Assembly (NCBI RefSeq): GCF_014836715.1
Contig: NZ_JACSQI010000009.1
Span: 125,729 to 189,728, forward strand
Length of the DNA stretch: 64,000 nt
Origin: Escherichia whittamii
GTDB lineage: Bacteria > Pseudomonadota > Gammaproteobacteria > Enterobacterales > Enterobacteriaceae
Reading direction: 5' to 3'
Both the position numbers and the translations under genes were made by a program. Positions 9,493 to 22,740 of the stretch are shown piece after piece; positions within the stretch are counted from its first letter, which is position 1; every line of letters begins with the position of its first letter. Below the pieces are notes generated by a model. It was not told the DNA's origin and made no database searches. It saw only the letters and a list, made by a program, of their open reading frames with translations.

Positions 9493-9524
9493 TTGACTCT
9501 GGAGTCGACTCCAGAGTGTATCCT
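9493..9524 (+). promoter_or_regulatory. ZntR-controlled zntA promoter
   Basis: TTGACT at -35 and TATCCT at -10 are separated by 20 bases, the overlong spacing typical of MerR-family promoters. The spacer is filled by a perfect palindrome (9496-9517, core GGAGTCGACTCC), the ZntR binding site. Zn-, Cd- or Pb-bound ZntR untwists this spacer to switch zntA on (established for the family). Confidence 0.93.
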
Positions 9525-9559
9525 TCGGTTAATGAGAAAAAACTTAACCGGAGGATGCC

Positions 9560-11758
9560 ATGTCGACTCCCGACAATCACGGCAAAAAAGCCCCTCAATT
9601 TGCCGCGTTCAAACCGCTAACCACGGCACAGAACGCCAACGACTGTTGCTGCGACGGCGCATGTTCCAGCACGCCAACACTCTCGGAAAAAGTCTCCGGC
9701 ACCCGCTATAGCTGGAAAGTTAGCGGCATGGACTGCGCCGCCTGTGCGCGCAAAGTGGAAAATGCTGTGCGCCAGCTTGCAGGTGTGAATCAGGTACAGG
9801 TGTTGTTCGCTACCGAAAAACTGGTGGTGGATGCCAACAATGACATCCGTGCGCAAGTTGAATCGGCGGTGCAAAAAGCGGGCTATTCCCTGCGCGATGA
9901 ACAGGCTGCCGAAGAACCGCAAGCATCACGCCTGAAGGAAAACCTGCCGCTGATTACGCTTATCGTGATGATGGCAATCAGCTGGGGACTGGAGCAATTT
10001 AATCATCCGTTCGGCCAACTGGCGTTTATCGCCACCACACTGGTTGGGCTGTACCCGATTGCTCGCCAGGCATTACGGCTGATCAAATCCGGTAGTTACT
10101 TTGCCATTGAAACGTTAATGAGCGTGGCCGCCATTGGCGCACTGTTTATTGGCGCAACGGCTGAAGCTGCGATGGTGTTATTGCTGTTTCTGATTGGCGA
10201 ACGACTGGAAGGCTGGGCTGCCAGCCGCGCACGTCAGGGCGTTAGCGCGTTGATGGCGCTGAAACCAGAAACCGCCACGCGCCTGCGTAACGGCGAGCGT
10301 GAAGAGGTGGCAATTAACAGTCTGCGCCCTGGCGATGTGATTGAAGTTGCGGCGGGTGGACGTTTGCCTGCCGACGGTAAACTACTCTCGCCATTTGCCA
10401 GTTTTGATGAAAGCGCCCTGACCGGAGAATCCATTCCGGTGGAGCGTGCAACGGGCGATAAAGTTCCAGCAGGCGCCACCAGCGTAGACCGTCTGGTTAC
10501 GCTGGAAGTGTTGTCAGAACCGGGTGCCAGCGCCATTGACCGCATTCTGAAACTGATTGAAGAAGCCGAAGAGCGCCGCGCACCTATTGAGCGGTTTATT
10601 GACCGTTTCAGCCGTATTTACACGCCAGCAATTATGGCCGTCGCCCTGCTGGTGACGCTGGTGCCACCGCTGCTGTTTGCCGCCAGCTGGCAAGAGTGGA
10701 TTTATAAAGGGCTGACGCTGCTGCTTATTGGCTGCCCGTGTGCGCTGGTTATCTCCACGCCCGCGGCGATTACCTCCGGGCTGGCAGCAGCGGCGCGTCG
10801 TGGAGCGCTGATTAAAGGCGGCGCGGCGCTGGAACAGCTAGGTCGTGTTACCCAGGTGGCGTTTGATAAAACCGGTACGCTGACGGTCGGCAAACCGCGC
10901 GTCACCGCGATTCATCCGGCAACGGGCGTTAGCGAATCTGACCTACTGGCACTGGCTGCGGCGGTAGAACAAGGTGCGACGCATCCGCTGGCACAGGCCA
11001 TTGTGCGCGAAGCGCAGGTCGCTGCACTGACCATTCCCGCCGCCGAATCACAGCGGGCGCTGGTCGGGTCTGGCATTGAAGCGCAGGTTAACGGTGAGCG
11101 CATATTGATTTGCGCTGCTGGTAAACATCCTGCTGATGCATTTGCTGGTTTGATTAATGAACTTGAAAGCGCCGGGCAAACGGTAGTGCTGGTAGTACGT
11201 AACAATGAAGTGCTTGGCGTTATTGCCCTGCAGGATACCCTGCGCGCCGACGCCGCGACGGCTATCAGTGAACTGAACGCGCTGGGCGTCAAAGGGGTGA
11301 TTCTTACTGGCGATAATCCACGCGCAGCGGCGGCAATCGCCGGGGAACTGGGGCTGGAATTTAAAGCGGGCCTATTGCCGGAAGATAAAGTCAAAGCGGT
11401 GACAGCGTTGAATCAACATGCGCCGCTGGCGATGGTCGGCGACGGTATTAACGATGCACCAGCGATGAAAGCTGCCGCAATCGGGATTGCAATGGGGAGC
11501 GGCACAGACGTGGCGCTGGAAACCGCAGATGCCGCATTAACGCATAACCACCTGCGCGGTCTGGTGCAAATGATTGAACTAGCGCGCGCCACTCACGCCA
11601 ATATCCGCCAGAACATCACTATTGCGCTGGGGCTGAAAGGCGTTTTCCTCGTCACCACGCTGTTAGGGATGACCGGCCTGTGGCTGGCGGTGCTGGCAGA
11701 TACCGGTGCGACGGTGCTGGTGACGGCAAATGCGTTAAGGCTGTTGCGCAGGAAATAA
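9560..11758 (+). CDS. zntA: ZntA, Zn(II)/Cd(II)/Pb(II)-exporting P-type ATPase
   Basis: 732-residue P1B-type ATPase that pumps Zn, Cd and Pb out of the cytoplasm. N-terminal extra cysteine cluster at 29-35 (DCCCDGAC, lead/cadmium related), metal-binding GMDCAAC with Cys59 and Cys62, membrane metal site CPC at about 392-394, phosphorylation motif DKTGT (Asp436), and GDGINDAP hinge. Promoter with 20-base spacer and ZntR palindrome lies directly upstream. Transcription probably ends at the hairpin at 11,766. Confidence 0.98.
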   Translation: MSTPDNHGKKAPQFAAFKPLTTAQNANDCCCDGACSSTPTLSEKVSGTRYSWKVSGMDCAACARKVENAVRQLAGVNQVQVLFATEKLVVDANNDIRAQVESAVQKAGYSLRDEQAAEEPQASRLKENLPLITLIVMMAISWGLEQFNHPFGQLAFIATTLVGLYPIARQALRLIKSGSYFAIETLMSVAAIGALFIGATAEAAMVLLLFLIGERLEGWAASRARQGVSALMALKPETATRLRNGEREEVAINSLRPGDVIEVAAGGRLPADGKLLSPFASFDESALTGESIPVERATGDKVPAGATSVDRLVTLEVLSEPGASAIDRILKLIEEAEERRAPIERFIDRFSRIYTPAIMAVALLVTLVPPLLFAASWQEWIYKGLTLLLIGCPCALVISTPAAITSGLAAAARRGALIKGGAALEQLGRVTQVAFDKTGTLTVGKPRVTAIHPATGVSESDLLALAAAVEQGATHPLAQAIVREAQVAALTIPAAESQRALVGSGIEAQVNGERILICAAGKHPADAFAGLINELESAGQTVVLVVRNNEVLGVIALQDTLRADAATAISELNALGVKGVILTGDNPRAAAAIAGELGLEFKAGLLPEDKVKAVTALNQHAPLAMVGDGINDAPAMKAAAIGIAMGSGTDVALETADAALTHNHLRGLVQMIELARATHANIRQNITIALGLKGVFLVTTLLGMTGLWLAVLADTGATVLVTANALRLLRRK

Positions 11759-11765
11759 AGGTGTT

Positions 11766-11790
11766 GCCTGATAGCCAGAGGCTATCAGGC
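11766..11790. terminator. Hairpin between zntA and the convergent small gene
   Basis: Perfect 11-base stem GCCTGATAGCC / GGCTATCAGGC with loop AGA, placed exactly between the zntA stop and the stop of the minus-strand gene at 11,791. Little T tail on either strand, so termination strength is uncertain. Confidence 0.6.
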
Positions 11791-12099
11791 TTAATGCTGG
11801 GCCGGGAACGGCGGCATGGTCAGGAAAGCGTAATATAGTGCTAACATCAGAATGACGGAGATAACACAAAATACAGCAACCAGGCGGGACATAAATGATG
11901 GCCTTTTGAACATCAACCACAGGGCATAAGCAAGCCCGACGCCGTTGAGTAAAGGGAAAAATAGCAATAGCCAAAGCCAACCACAGGCAAGTATCCCCAA
12001 CCATCCCGCCACGACGATAAAAACAGGCATCAGCCAATTGGGGGCGAACATCGCGAGCAATCCCAGCAATACCAGACAAACTGGAATTAAATAATCCAT
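11791..12099 (-). CDS. Small inner-membrane protein, unrecognised
   Basis: 102-residue, strongly hydrophobic protein with three to four membrane helices: about 3-20 (LIPVCLVLLGLLAMFAPNW), 23-50, 53-65 and 72-95. I do not recognise it and do not recall it between zntA and tusA in K-12. The ATG at 12,099 is preceded by GGA at a usable distance. It is tightly bounded by the hairpin at 11,766 on one side and REP elements on the other, so it forms its own transcription unit. Real gene likely, because hydrophobic pattern and Trp/Pro placement are protein-like; function unknown. Confidence 0.7.
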   Translation of the reverse strand: MDYLIPVCLVLLGLLAMFAPNWLMPVFIVVAGWLGILACGWLWLLLFFPLLNGVGLAYALWLMFKRPSFMSRLVAVFCVISVILMLALYYAFLTMPPFPAQH

Positions 12100-12119
12100 T
12101 TGTGTATTCCATTACACTT

Positions 12120-12350
<231 letters not shown>

Positions 12351-12352
12351 TA

Positions 12353-12598
12353 TCAGCTCCCTTTGCGAATCAAATAACGATAAGGCAACCCGTCCGTCTC
12401 TTTGGCCACCAGTTCATGCTCCATAAAGGTACAAAACCCAGGAATATCGCGGGTCGTGGCCGGATCATCGGCGATAATCAACAATGTTTCGCCAGGCTGC
12501 ATATTGCGCACGGTTTTGCGCACCATCATCACCGGTTCCGGGCAGCGCAGGCCAAGCGCGTCGAGTGTGTGGTCAGGGCTGGAAAAGAGATCGGTCAT
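12353..12598 (-). CDS. tusA: TusA, sulfur carrier protein
   Basis: 81-residue persulfide carrier that takes sulfur from IscS and passes it to TusBCD for 2-thiouridine formation at tRNA wobble positions. The active Cys19 lies in the family motif LRCPEP. Full length, single-gene unit, divergent from yhhQ. Confidence 0.97.
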
Positions 12599-12819
12599 TT
12601 TCTTCTCATCACATAAAAAAACGGCGCTAGTTTACGCCCTGTGAGTCCGTTAGCAAACCAGGTTAACGATTGCGTGAAAATTAACCATTGCATTGTCAAC
12701 GTAAAGCAGTATCATGCGGCGGCTCGAAAAAAGGGTAAGCACGTTATTATCTCAACATAAAATAACGTGTTGTACGTATTGGGTTCCCTCACCCCAATGG
12801 TTAATCAAAAAGGTACAAT

Positions 12820-13485
12820 ATGAACGTTTTCTCGCAAACTCAGCGCTATAAGGCGTTGTTCTGGTTGTCGTTATTTCATCTGCTGGTGATCACCTCCAGT
12901 AACTATCTGGTTCAGCTTCCCGTCTCCATTTTTGGTTTTCATACCACCTGGGGCGCGTTTAGCTTTCCGTTTATTTTTCTTGCTACCGACCTGACTGTGC
13001 GTATTTTTGGCGCGCCGCTGGCTCGTCGCATCATCTTTGCAGTGATGATCCCCGCGTTGCTGATCTCCTACGTCATCTCATCACTGTTTTATATGGGTTC
13101 ATGGCAGGGATTCGGCGCTCTCGTCCACTTCAACCTGTTCGTCGCCCGTATCGCCACCGCCAGCTTTATGGCCTACGCGCTGGGACAGATCCTCGACGTG
13201 CACGTCTTTAACCGCCTGCGCCAGAACCGCCGATGGTGGCTGGCTCCGACGGCTTCCACACTGTTTGGTAACGTTAGCGATACGCTGGCCTTCTTCTTCA
13301 TTGCTTTCTGGCGTAGCCCGGATGCCTTTATGGCCGAACACTGGATGGAAATCGCGCTGGTTGATTACTGTTTCAAAGTGTTAATCAGCATTGTTTTCTT
13401 CCTGCCAATGTATGGCGTATTACTCAATATGCTATTGAAAAGACTGGCAGATAAATCCGAAATCAACGCTTTGCAGGCCAGTTAA
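12820..13485 (+). CDS. yhhQ: YhhQ, queuosine precursor transporter
   Basis: 221-residue inner-membrane protein with six hydrophobic helices, of the vitamin-uptake-like VUT/DUF165 family. E. coli YhhQ imports the queuosine precursors preQ0 and preQ1 for tRNA modification (established). Conserved polar patches FATDLTVRIFG and FGNVSDTLAFF are visible. Start at the ATG at 12,820 following AAAAAGG. No riboswitch is evident in the 220-base upstream gap. Confidence 0.93.
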   Translation: MNVFSQTQRYKALFWLSLFHLLVITSSNYLVQLPVSIFGFHTTWGAFSFPFIFLATDLTVRIFGAPLARRIIFAVMIPALLISYVISSLFYMGSWQGFGALVHFNLFVARIATASFMAYALGQILDVHVFNRLRQNRRWWLAPTASTLFGNVSDTLAFFFIAFWRSPDAFMAEHWMEIALVDYCFKVLISIVFFLPMYGVLLNMLLKRLADKSEINALQAS

Positions 13486-13556
13486 AGGTTCGTTATCAGA
13501 CTTGTGATAAGATGGATGAATGAGCCGTTATGGCCGTTTATCGAAAGGAAGAATCA

Positions 13557-14114
13557 ATGCGCAATCTGGTTAAATATGTCGGAATTGGCCTGCTGGTTAT
13601 GGGGCTTGCGGCCTGTGATGATAAAGACACTAACGCTACAGCGGAAGGTACAGTCGCGGAAAGTAACGCTACCGCGAATCCCGTCAGCCTGCTTGATGGC
13701 AAGTTAAGCTTCTCGTTGCCAGCAGATATGACCGACCAGAGCGGTAAGCTGGGAACAGAGGCCAATAACATGCACGTCTGGTCCGATGCCACCGGGCAGA
13801 AAGCGGTGATTATTATTATGGGCGATGATCCGAAAGAAGACCTGGCTGTGCTGGCGAAGCGTCTGGAAGATCAGCAACGTAGCCGCGATCCACAGCTGCA
13901 AGTGGTGACCAACAAAGCCATTGAGCTGAAAGGTCATAAAATGCAGCAGTTAGACAGCATCATCTCCGCTAAAGGCCAGACAGCGTACTCTTCCATCATT
14001 CTGGGTAACGTGGGAAATCAAATGCTGACGATGCAAATCACACTGCCTGCTGACGATCAGCAAAAAGCGCAGACCACCGCAGAAAACATCATTAATACGC
14101 TGGTTATTCAGTAA
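13557..14114 (+). CDS. dcrB: DcrB, envelope lipoprotein
   Basis: 185-residue exported protein required for phage C1/C6 DNA entry and linked to envelope lipoprotein maturation. The N-terminus ([20 protein letters not shown]) has a lipobox with Cys20. I begin at 13,557 rather than 13,530: the shorter start places GAAAGGAAG as ribosome binding site and gives a proper signal sequence. Its terminator lies inside the 3' end of the convergent yhhS. Confidence 0.94.
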   Translation: MRNLVKYVGIGLLVMGLAACDDKDTNATAEGTVAESNATANPVSLLDGKLSFSLPADMTDQSGKLGTEANNMHVWSDATGQKAVIIIMGDDPKEDLAVLAKRLEDQQRSRDPQLQVVTNKAIELKGHKMQQLDSIISAKGQTAYSSIILGNVGNQMLTMQITLPADDQQKAQTTAENIINTLVIQ

Positions 14115-14116
14115 TT

Positions 14117-15334
14117 TTAAGATGACGAGACGGCCTCAGGTGCTTCCACCGGAGGCCGTTTTTTTAACCGCCACGTCAGCAATAACGCGATTGCTACCAG
14201 CCCCGCCGCCGCCAGATAAATCACCGGCACACCCGCCCAACTCATGACTAACCCAGCCAGCGGCCCGGTCACGCCCAGCGATAAATCCATAAACACGGTA
14301 TAGGTTGCCAGCGCCGCCCCCTGATTCTGCTGCGGCACCGCTTTGACCGCCACCACGCCAAGCGCCGGGAATACCAAAGAAAAACCGGCCCCTGCCAGTA
14401 AGACGCCGATTTTCGCCATCCACGGCATGGTCGCCACGCCAACCAACAGCAGGCCGATAATCTCAACGCTAAAGCAGAGCATCGCCACATTTAAGCCGCC
14501 GATACGATTTATGCCGTTAGGGAATAACAATCGTGTACCGACAAATGCACAGCTAAACAGCGTCAGCGCAAAAGCCGCACCGTCCCAGCCTTTAGCGTCA
14601 TAAAACAGTGTGATAAAGGTGGCGATAACGCCGAATCCGGCAGAAGCCAACGCCAGCGCCATGCCGTATAACCAGACGCGCCCAAGCACCGCACGAAACG
14701 GCAGAGGTTTGCCTTTGCTGGCTTTCACCGTTGGACGCGGTATTGCCAACAAAATAGCCACCAGCGCCACGCCCATGATGATTAACGCCAACGCTTGTAA
14801 TCCGCCCCAGTGATAAAACAGCACGCCCAACGGCGCGCCCATCGCCATCGCCCCGTAAGTGACAATGCCGTTCCACGAAATTACCCGCCCGATATGCATT
14901 GAACCCACCACGCCAACGCCCCACAGTGTCGACCCCGTTCCGGCAAAACTTTGCCCAATCCCAAGAATCACGCGTCCCAGGCACAGTAATAACAGGCTGA
15001 TGACAGGCAGGCTGGCGGTTAACCCTGCCGTCAGATACCCCAGCCCGCTCAAAAAGCAGCCACACAAACCGAAGACGACAATCTTTTTTGGCCCCAGCAA
15101 ATCAGCATAACGTCCGGCATGAGGACGACTCAGCAAGGTAGCGAAATATTGCAGGCTGATAACCAGCCCCGCCCAGAAGGCGCTAAAGCCCATCACATCA
15201 TGGACATAGCCAGGCAGGACGGCGAGCGGTAACCCAATGGTCAGATAGCTGGCAAAGTTAAACATGACAATGGAGACAATGCGCAAATTCAGGCGCAATC
15301 CGTTAAGCGCCGGTTCGGCAACGGGTACGGGCAT
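14117..15334 (-). CDS. yhhS: YhhS, major facilitator superfamily transporter
   Basis: 405-residue MFS transporter with 12 predicted membrane helices; motif A-like GRYADLLGPKK is between helices 2 and 3. In K-12 it is linked to glyphosate or arabinose efflux in overexpression work, but the physiological substrate is not established. Start at the ATG at 15,334 (MPVPVAEPALN), consistent with family length. The stop nearly abuts that of dcrB, and the C-terminal codons also encode the dcrB terminator. Confidence 0.93.
   Translation of the reverse strand: MPVPVAEPALNGLRLNLRIVSIVMFNFASYLTIGLPLAVLPGYVHDVMGFSAFWAGLVISLQYFATLLSRPHAGRYADLLGPKKIVVFGLCGCFLSGLGYLTAGLTASLPVISLLLLCLGRVILGIGQSFAGTGSTLWGVGVVGSMHIGRVISWNGIVTYGAMAMGAPLGVLFYHWGGLQALALIIMGVALVAILLAIPRPTVKASKGKPLPFRAVLGRVWLYGMALALASAGFGVIATFITLFYDAKGWDGAAFALTLFSCAFVGTRLLFPNGINRIGGLNVAMLCFSVEIIGLLLVGVATMPWMAKIGVLLAGAGFSLVFPALGVVAVKAVPQQNQGAALATYTVFMDLSLGVTGPLAGLVMSWAGVPVIYLAAAGLVAIALLLTWRLKKRPPVEAPEAVSSS
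14130..14165 (+). terminator. dcrB terminator embedded in yhhS coding sequence
   Basis: Plus strand: stem ACGGCCTC / GAGGCCGT with a 14-base loop followed by seven T. The whole element lies within the last codons of the convergent gene yhhS. Confidence 0.85.
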
Positions 15335-15465
15335 GAGGATCACCACATTTTTACAACAGTGTTTCATTTTTACCACGTGGTGGCGTGAAAATCAGCAGGA
15401 AGAATCAGAATATTGCTGGCGTGACTCCCGCTACACTTAATACAAAAAGTCACAAGGAAGCCCCA

Positions 15466-16515
15466 ATGGAAACATCTCAACCCGATAAAACGGGCATGCA
15501 TATTCTACTCAAGCTGGCTTCACTGGTAGTGATCCTTGCGGGTATTCACGCAGCAGCAGATATCATTGTGCAATTGTTACTGGCGCTGTTTTTCGCCATC
15601 GTTCTCAACCCACTGGTGACCTGGTTTATTCGTCGCGGAGTACAACGCCCTGTTGCCATTACGATTGTGGTGGTGGTGATGCTGATCGCACTTACCGCGC
15701 TGGTTGGTGTGCTGGCGGCATCGTTTAACGAATTCATCTCTATGCTGCCGAAGTTTAATAAGGAGCTGACGCGCAAGCTTTTTAAATTGCAGGAAATGCT
15801 GCCTTTTCTTAATTTGCATATGTCGCCGGAACGAATGCTGCAGCGGATGGATTCAGAAAAAGTGGTTACCTTCACCACGGCGCTAATGACCGGGCTTTCC
15901 GGGGCAATGGCGAGCGTGCTTCTGCTGGTGATGACTGTAGTTTTCATGCTGTTTGAAGTACGCCACGTCCCTTACAAAATGCGCTTTGCGTTGAATAATC
16001 CACAGATTCACATCGCCGGACTACACCGCGCATTAAAAGGCGTTTCGCACTATCTGGCATTAAAAACGCTACTCAGTTTATGGACGGGCGTGATTGTCTG
16101 GCTGGGGCTGGCGCTGATGGGTATACAGTTTGCACTGATGTGGGCGGTGCTGGCGTTTTTACTCAACTACGTCCCCAATATTGGCGCGGTGATCTCCGCC
16201 GTGCCGCCAATGATCCAGGTGTTGCTGTTTAATGGCGTTTACGAATGTATTCTGGTCGGCGCATTGTTTTTAGTTGTCCATATGGTCATCGGCAATATTT
16301 TAGAACCACGGATGATGGGCCATCGTCTGGGGATGTCCACCATGGTGGTATTTCTTTCGTTGTTGATTTGGGGATGGCTGCTCGGCCCGGTCGGTATGCT
16401 GCTTTCAGTGCCATTAACCAGTGTCTGTAAAATCTGGATGGAAACCACTAAAGGCGGCAGCAAACTGGCGATTTTACTGGGACCAGGCAGACCGAAAAGT
16501 CGGTTACCGGGATGA
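15466..16515 (+). CDS. yhhT: YhhT, AI-2E-family (PerM-like) membrane protein
   Basis: 349-residue inner-membrane protein with seven to eight hydrophobic segments, of the AI-2E transporter/PerM family; a cytoplasmic amphipathic region is around 95-140. Substrate unknown. I start at 15,466 (METSQPDKTG) after CACAAGGAAGC, a good ribosome binding site; the frame extends upstream to 15,385 but that part is basic and not hydrophobic. Divergent from yhhS. Confidence 0.92.
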   Translation: METSQPDKTGMHILLKLASLVVILAGIHAAADIIVQLLLALFFAIVLNPLVTWFIRRGVQRPVAITIVVVVMLIALTALVGVLAASFNEFISMLPKFNKELTRKLFKLQEMLPFLNLHMSPERMLQRMDSEKVVTFTTALMTGLSGAMASVLLLVMTVVFMLFEVRHVPYKMRFALNNPQIHIAGLHRALKGVSHYLALKTLLSLWTGVIVWLGLALMGIQFALMWAVLAFLLNYVPNIGAVISAVPPMIQVLLFNGVYECILVGALFLVVHMVIGNILEPRMMGHRLGMSTMVVFLSLLIWGWLLGPVGMLLSVPLTSVCKIWMETTKGGSKLAILLGPGRPKSRLPG

Positions 16516-16569
16516 GGCGACAAGTGATACGATACGCACTTTCCTTTTCCATTAAACGTTGGCCCTGAT

Positions 16570-17157
16570 ATGTATCGGATAGTTCTGGGGAAAGTTTCGA
16601 CCTTAAGCGCAGCTCCACTGCCACCGGCTTTGCGCGATCAAGCACCGCAAGGTCCACGGCGCGAACGCTGGCTGGCGGGGCGTGCATTGCTTTCGCATAC
16701 GCTTTCTCCACTACCAGACATCATCTACGGTGAACAAGGCAAACCTGCTTTCGCCCCAGAGACTCCGCTATGGTTCAACTTAAGCCATAGCGGCGACGAT
16801 ATCGCCCTGCTATTGAGCGATGAAGGCGAAGTCGGCTGCGATATCGAAGTGATTCGCCCGCGCGCCAACTGGCGCTGGCTGGCGAACGCCGTGTTCAGCC
16901 TTGGGGAACACGCCGAAATGGACGCCGTCCATCCAGATCAGCAACTGGAAGTGTTCTGGCGCATCTGGACGCGCAAAGAAGCCATCGTTAAACAGCGCGG
17001 CGGCAGCGCCTGGCAAATCGTCAGCGTAGACAGCACCTATCAGTCCTCACTGTCAGTCAGCCATTGTCAGCTTGAAAATTTAAGCCTGGCGATCTGCACT
17101 CCGACTCCCTTTACGCTCACCGCCGATAGTGTGCAATGGATCGATTCGCTTAACTGA
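16570..17157 (+). CDS. acpT: AcpT, 4'-phosphopantetheinyl transferase
   Basis: 195-residue Sfp-type phosphopantetheinyl transferase that moves phosphopantetheine from CoA to a carrier protein serine. Family motifs are present: FNLSHSGD near 74, the Mg-binding GCDIEVIRPR near 94, and FWRIWTRKEAIVKQRG near 134. In E. coli its natural carrier is thought to be a pathogen-associated acyl carrier protein system rather than housekeeping AcpP; no such system is in this window. Confidence 0.95.
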   Translation: MYRIVLGKVSTLSAAPLPPALRDQAPQGPRRERWLAGRALLSHTLSPLPDIIYGEQGKPAFAPETPLWFNLSHSGDDIALLLSDEGEVGCDIEVIRPRANWRWLANAVFSLGEHAEMDAVHPDQQLEVFWRIWTRKEAIVKQRGGSAWQIVSVDSTYQSSLSVSHCQLENLSLAICTPTPFTLTADSVQWIDSLN

Positions 17158-17181
17158 TCCGCTCCTCCGACTGCCCATCTT

Positions 17182-17230
17182 TTGATCCAGAACAGGTAAT
17201 CAGTATGACGAATACTTAAAATCGTCATAC
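17182..17230 (+). promoter_or_regulatory. nik operon control region with NikR operator
   Basis: GTATGA at 17,203-17,208, 16 bases, TCATAC at 17,225-17,230: the exact NikR operator. Upstream, TTGAT at 17,182 is a half site for FNR, which activates the nik operon anaerobically (known). The operator is directly visible; the FNR assignment is weaker since the second half site is degenerate. Confidence 0.93.
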
Positions 17231-17267
17231 TTATTTCCGCCATCTATTTTAATCCATTGGGGTTACC

Positions 17268-18842
17268 ATGTTCTCCGCACTCCGCCGCACTCTATTTGCG
17301 CTGCTGACCTGTGCCACTTTTTTCGCACATGCCGCCACGCCAGATGAAATCACCACCGCCTGGCCGGTGAATGTCGGGCCACTAAACCCGCACCTTTACA
17401 CGCCTAACCAGATGTTCGCCCAGAGCATGGTCTATGAACCTCTGGTGAAATATCAGGCAGATGGCTCGGTGATCCCGTGGCTGGCAAAAAGCTGGACCCA
17501 TTCGGAAGATGGCAAAACCTGGACCTTCACCCTGCGCGATGACGTGAAATTCTCTAACGGTGAACCGTTTGATGCACAGGCGGCGGCAGAAAACTTCCGC
17601 GCAGTACTCGATAACCGCCAACGTCACGCCTGGCTGGAGCTGGCAAACCAGATTGTTGATGTCAAAGTACTCAGCAAAACAGAGCTGCAAATCACCCTGA
17701 AAAGCGCCTACTATCCTTTCCTGCAAGAACTAGCCCTGCCCCGCCCTTTTCGCTTTATCGCCCCATCGCAGTTTAAAAACCATGAAACCATGAACGGGAT
17801 TAAAGCGCCAATTGGCACCGGGCCGTGGGTTTTGCAGGAATCGAAACTGAATCAGTACGACGTCTTCGTGCGTAACGAAAACTACTGGGGCGAAAAACCG
17901 GCGATTAAAAAGATTACCTTTAACGTCATCCCGGACCCGACCACCCGCGCGGTAGCGTTTGAAACCGGCGATATCGACCTGCTGTACGGTAACGAAGGAC
18001 TGTTGCCACTCGATACCTTCGCCCGCTTTAGCCAGAATCCGGCTTACCATACCCAGTTGTCACAGCCGATCGAAACCGTGATGCTGGCGCTCAATACGGC
18101 CAAAGCCCCGACCAACGAGCTTGCAGTTCGTGAAGCACTCAATCACGCGGTAAACAAAAAATCGCTGATCGATAACGCGTTGTATGGCACCCAGCAGGTT
18201 GCCGACACCCTGTTTGCCCCTACAGTGCCTTACGCCAACCTTGGCCTGAAACCGCGCCAGTACGATCCGCAGAAAGCAAAAGAGTTACTGGAAAAAGCAG
18301 GCTGGACTCTGCCTGCGGGCAAAGATATCCGCGAGAAAAATGGGCAGCCGCTGCGCATTGAACTGTCGTTCATCGGCACCGATGCGTTAAGCAAATCAAT
18401 GGCGGAGATCATTCAGGCTGATATGCGCCAGATTGGCGCTGATGTCTCGCTGATCGGCGAAGAAGAGAGCAGTATCTATGCGCGTCAGCGCGACGGTCGT
18501 TTTGGCATGATTTTCCACCGTACCTGGGGCGCGCCATACGATCCACACGCCTTCCTGAGTTCGATGCGCGTACCCTCACACGCTGACTTCCAGGCACAGC
18601 AAGGTTTAGCCGACAAGCCGCTAATTGATAAAGAGATCGGCGAAGTACTGGCGACCCATGACGAAACGCAACGTCAGGCACTGTATCGCGACATTCTGAC
18701 CCGTCTGCATGACGAAGCGGTATATCTGCCGATCAGCTACATCTCAATGATGGTGGTATCAAAACCGGAACTGGGTAACATCCCCTACGCGCCGATCGCC
18801 ACTGAAATTCCGTTCGAACAGATTAAACCGGTGAAACCTTAA
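17268..18842 (+). CDS. nikA: NikA, periplasmic nickel-binding protein
   Basis: 524-residue periplasmic binding protein that captures Ni complexed with small metallophores for NikBCDE, supplying hydrogenases. Signal peptide of 22 residues ending FFAHA before ATPDEI. SBP family 5 fold (oligopeptide/nickel type), full length. First gene of nikABCDE under NikR; its stop shares one base with the nikB start. Confidence 0.97.
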   Translation: MFSALRRTLFALLTCATFFAHAATPDEITTAWPVNVGPLNPHLYTPNQMFAQSMVYEPLVKYQADGSVIPWLAKSWTHSEDGKTWTFTLRDDVKFSNGEPFDAQAAAENFRAVLDNRQRHAWLELANQIVDVKVLSKTELQITLKSAYYPFLQELALPRPFRFIAPSQFKNHETMNGIKAPIGTGPWVLQESKLNQYDVFVRNENYWGEKPAIKKITFNVIPDPTTRAVAFETGDIDLLYGNEGLLPLDTFARFSQNPAYHTQLSQPIETVMLALNTAKAPTNELAVREALNHAVNKKSLIDNALYGTQQVADTLFAPTVPYANLGLKPRQYDPQKAKELLEKAGWTLPAGKDIREKNGQPLRIELSFIGTDALSKSMAEIIQADMRQIGADVSLIGEEESSIYARQRDGRFGMIFHRTWGAPYDPHAFLSSMRVPSHADFQAQQGLADKPLIDKEIGEVLATHDETQRQALYRDILTRLHDEAVYLPISYISMMVVSKPELGNIPYAPIATEIPFEQIKPVKP

Positions 18843-19782
18843 TGTTGCGTTACGTATTACGCCGCTTTCTGCTGCTGATCCCGATGGTGCTCGCCGCCTC
18901 GGTGATTATTTTTCTGATGCTGCGCCTCGGCACCGGCGACCCGGCACTCGATTATCTGCGGCTCTCTAACCTGCCGCCGACGCCGGAAATGCTGGCCTCT
19001 ACTCGTACGATGCTGGGGCTGGATCAGCCGCTGTATGTACAGTACGGCACCTGGCTATGGAAGGCGCTGCATCTTGACTTTGGTATTTCATTCGCCAGTC
19101 AACGCCCGGTACTCGATGATATGCTGAACTTCCTGCCAGCCACGCTGGAACTTGCTGGTGCGGCGCTGGTGTTAATTCTGCTCACTTCCGTGCCACTCGG
19201 CATCTGGGCGGCACGTCATCGCGACCGCCTGCCCGATTTCGCCGTGCGTTTTATCGCGTTTCTTGGTGTGTCGATGCCTAACTTCTGGCTGGCGTTTTTA
19301 CTGGTGATGACATTTTCGGTGTATCTGCAATGGCTTCCTGCAATGGGCTACGGCGGCTGGCAGCACATCATTTTGCCTGCGGTTTCCATCGCCTTTATGT
19401 CGCTGGCGATTAACGCGCGTCTGCTGCGCGCCAGTATGCTGGACGTCGCCGGTCAGCGTCACGTCACCTGGGCGCGGCTGCGCGGTTTGAACGACAAACA
19501 GACCGAACGCCGCCACATCCTGCGCAATGCCTCGCTGCCGATGATCACCGCAGTTGGGATGCACATTGGCGAACTGATTGGCGGGACGATGATTATCGAA
19601 AACATCTTTGCCTGGCCGGGGGTCGGGCGCTATGCGGTGTCGGCGATTTTCAACCGTGACTATCCGGTGATTCAGTGCTTTACGCTGATGATGGTGGTGG
19701 TTTTTGTGGTCTGTAATTTGATTGTTGATTTGCTCAACGCCGCGCTGGACCCGCGCATTCGTCGTCATGAAGGAGCGCACGC

Positions 19783-19786
<4 letters not shown>
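18842..19786 (+). CDS. nikB: NikB, nickel ABC permease
   Basis: 314-residue inner-membrane permease with six helices, DppB/OppB type. N-terminus [17 protein letters not shown] is typical, and the EAA-like coupling loop ([23 protein letters not shown]) is near residue 215-240. Overlaps nikA by one base and nikC by four. Confidence 0.97.
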
Positions 19787-22590
<2,804 letters not shown>

Positions 22591-22600
22591 CGCCTACCAA

Positions 22601-22625
22601 CGCGCCGTTATTTCCTGACGGCGCG
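22601..22625 (+). terminator. GC hairpin after nikR
   Basis: Stem CGCGCCG / CGGCGCG with an 11-base loop, 10 bases after the nikR stop. There is no T run, so it may act as 3'-end stabiliser or weak terminator. It lies at the junction between the backbone and the accessory sugar operon. Confidence 0.45.
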
Positions 22626-22740
22626 GTAAATTCCTGCCAAATATCGACTTGCGTCACATTTTTTTGATCACGATTCGGTCCCCCAAAATGTGAGACGCTT
22701 CGATCCTCTTTTTCGCCTGTTCACCTACTATACGCTTGAA

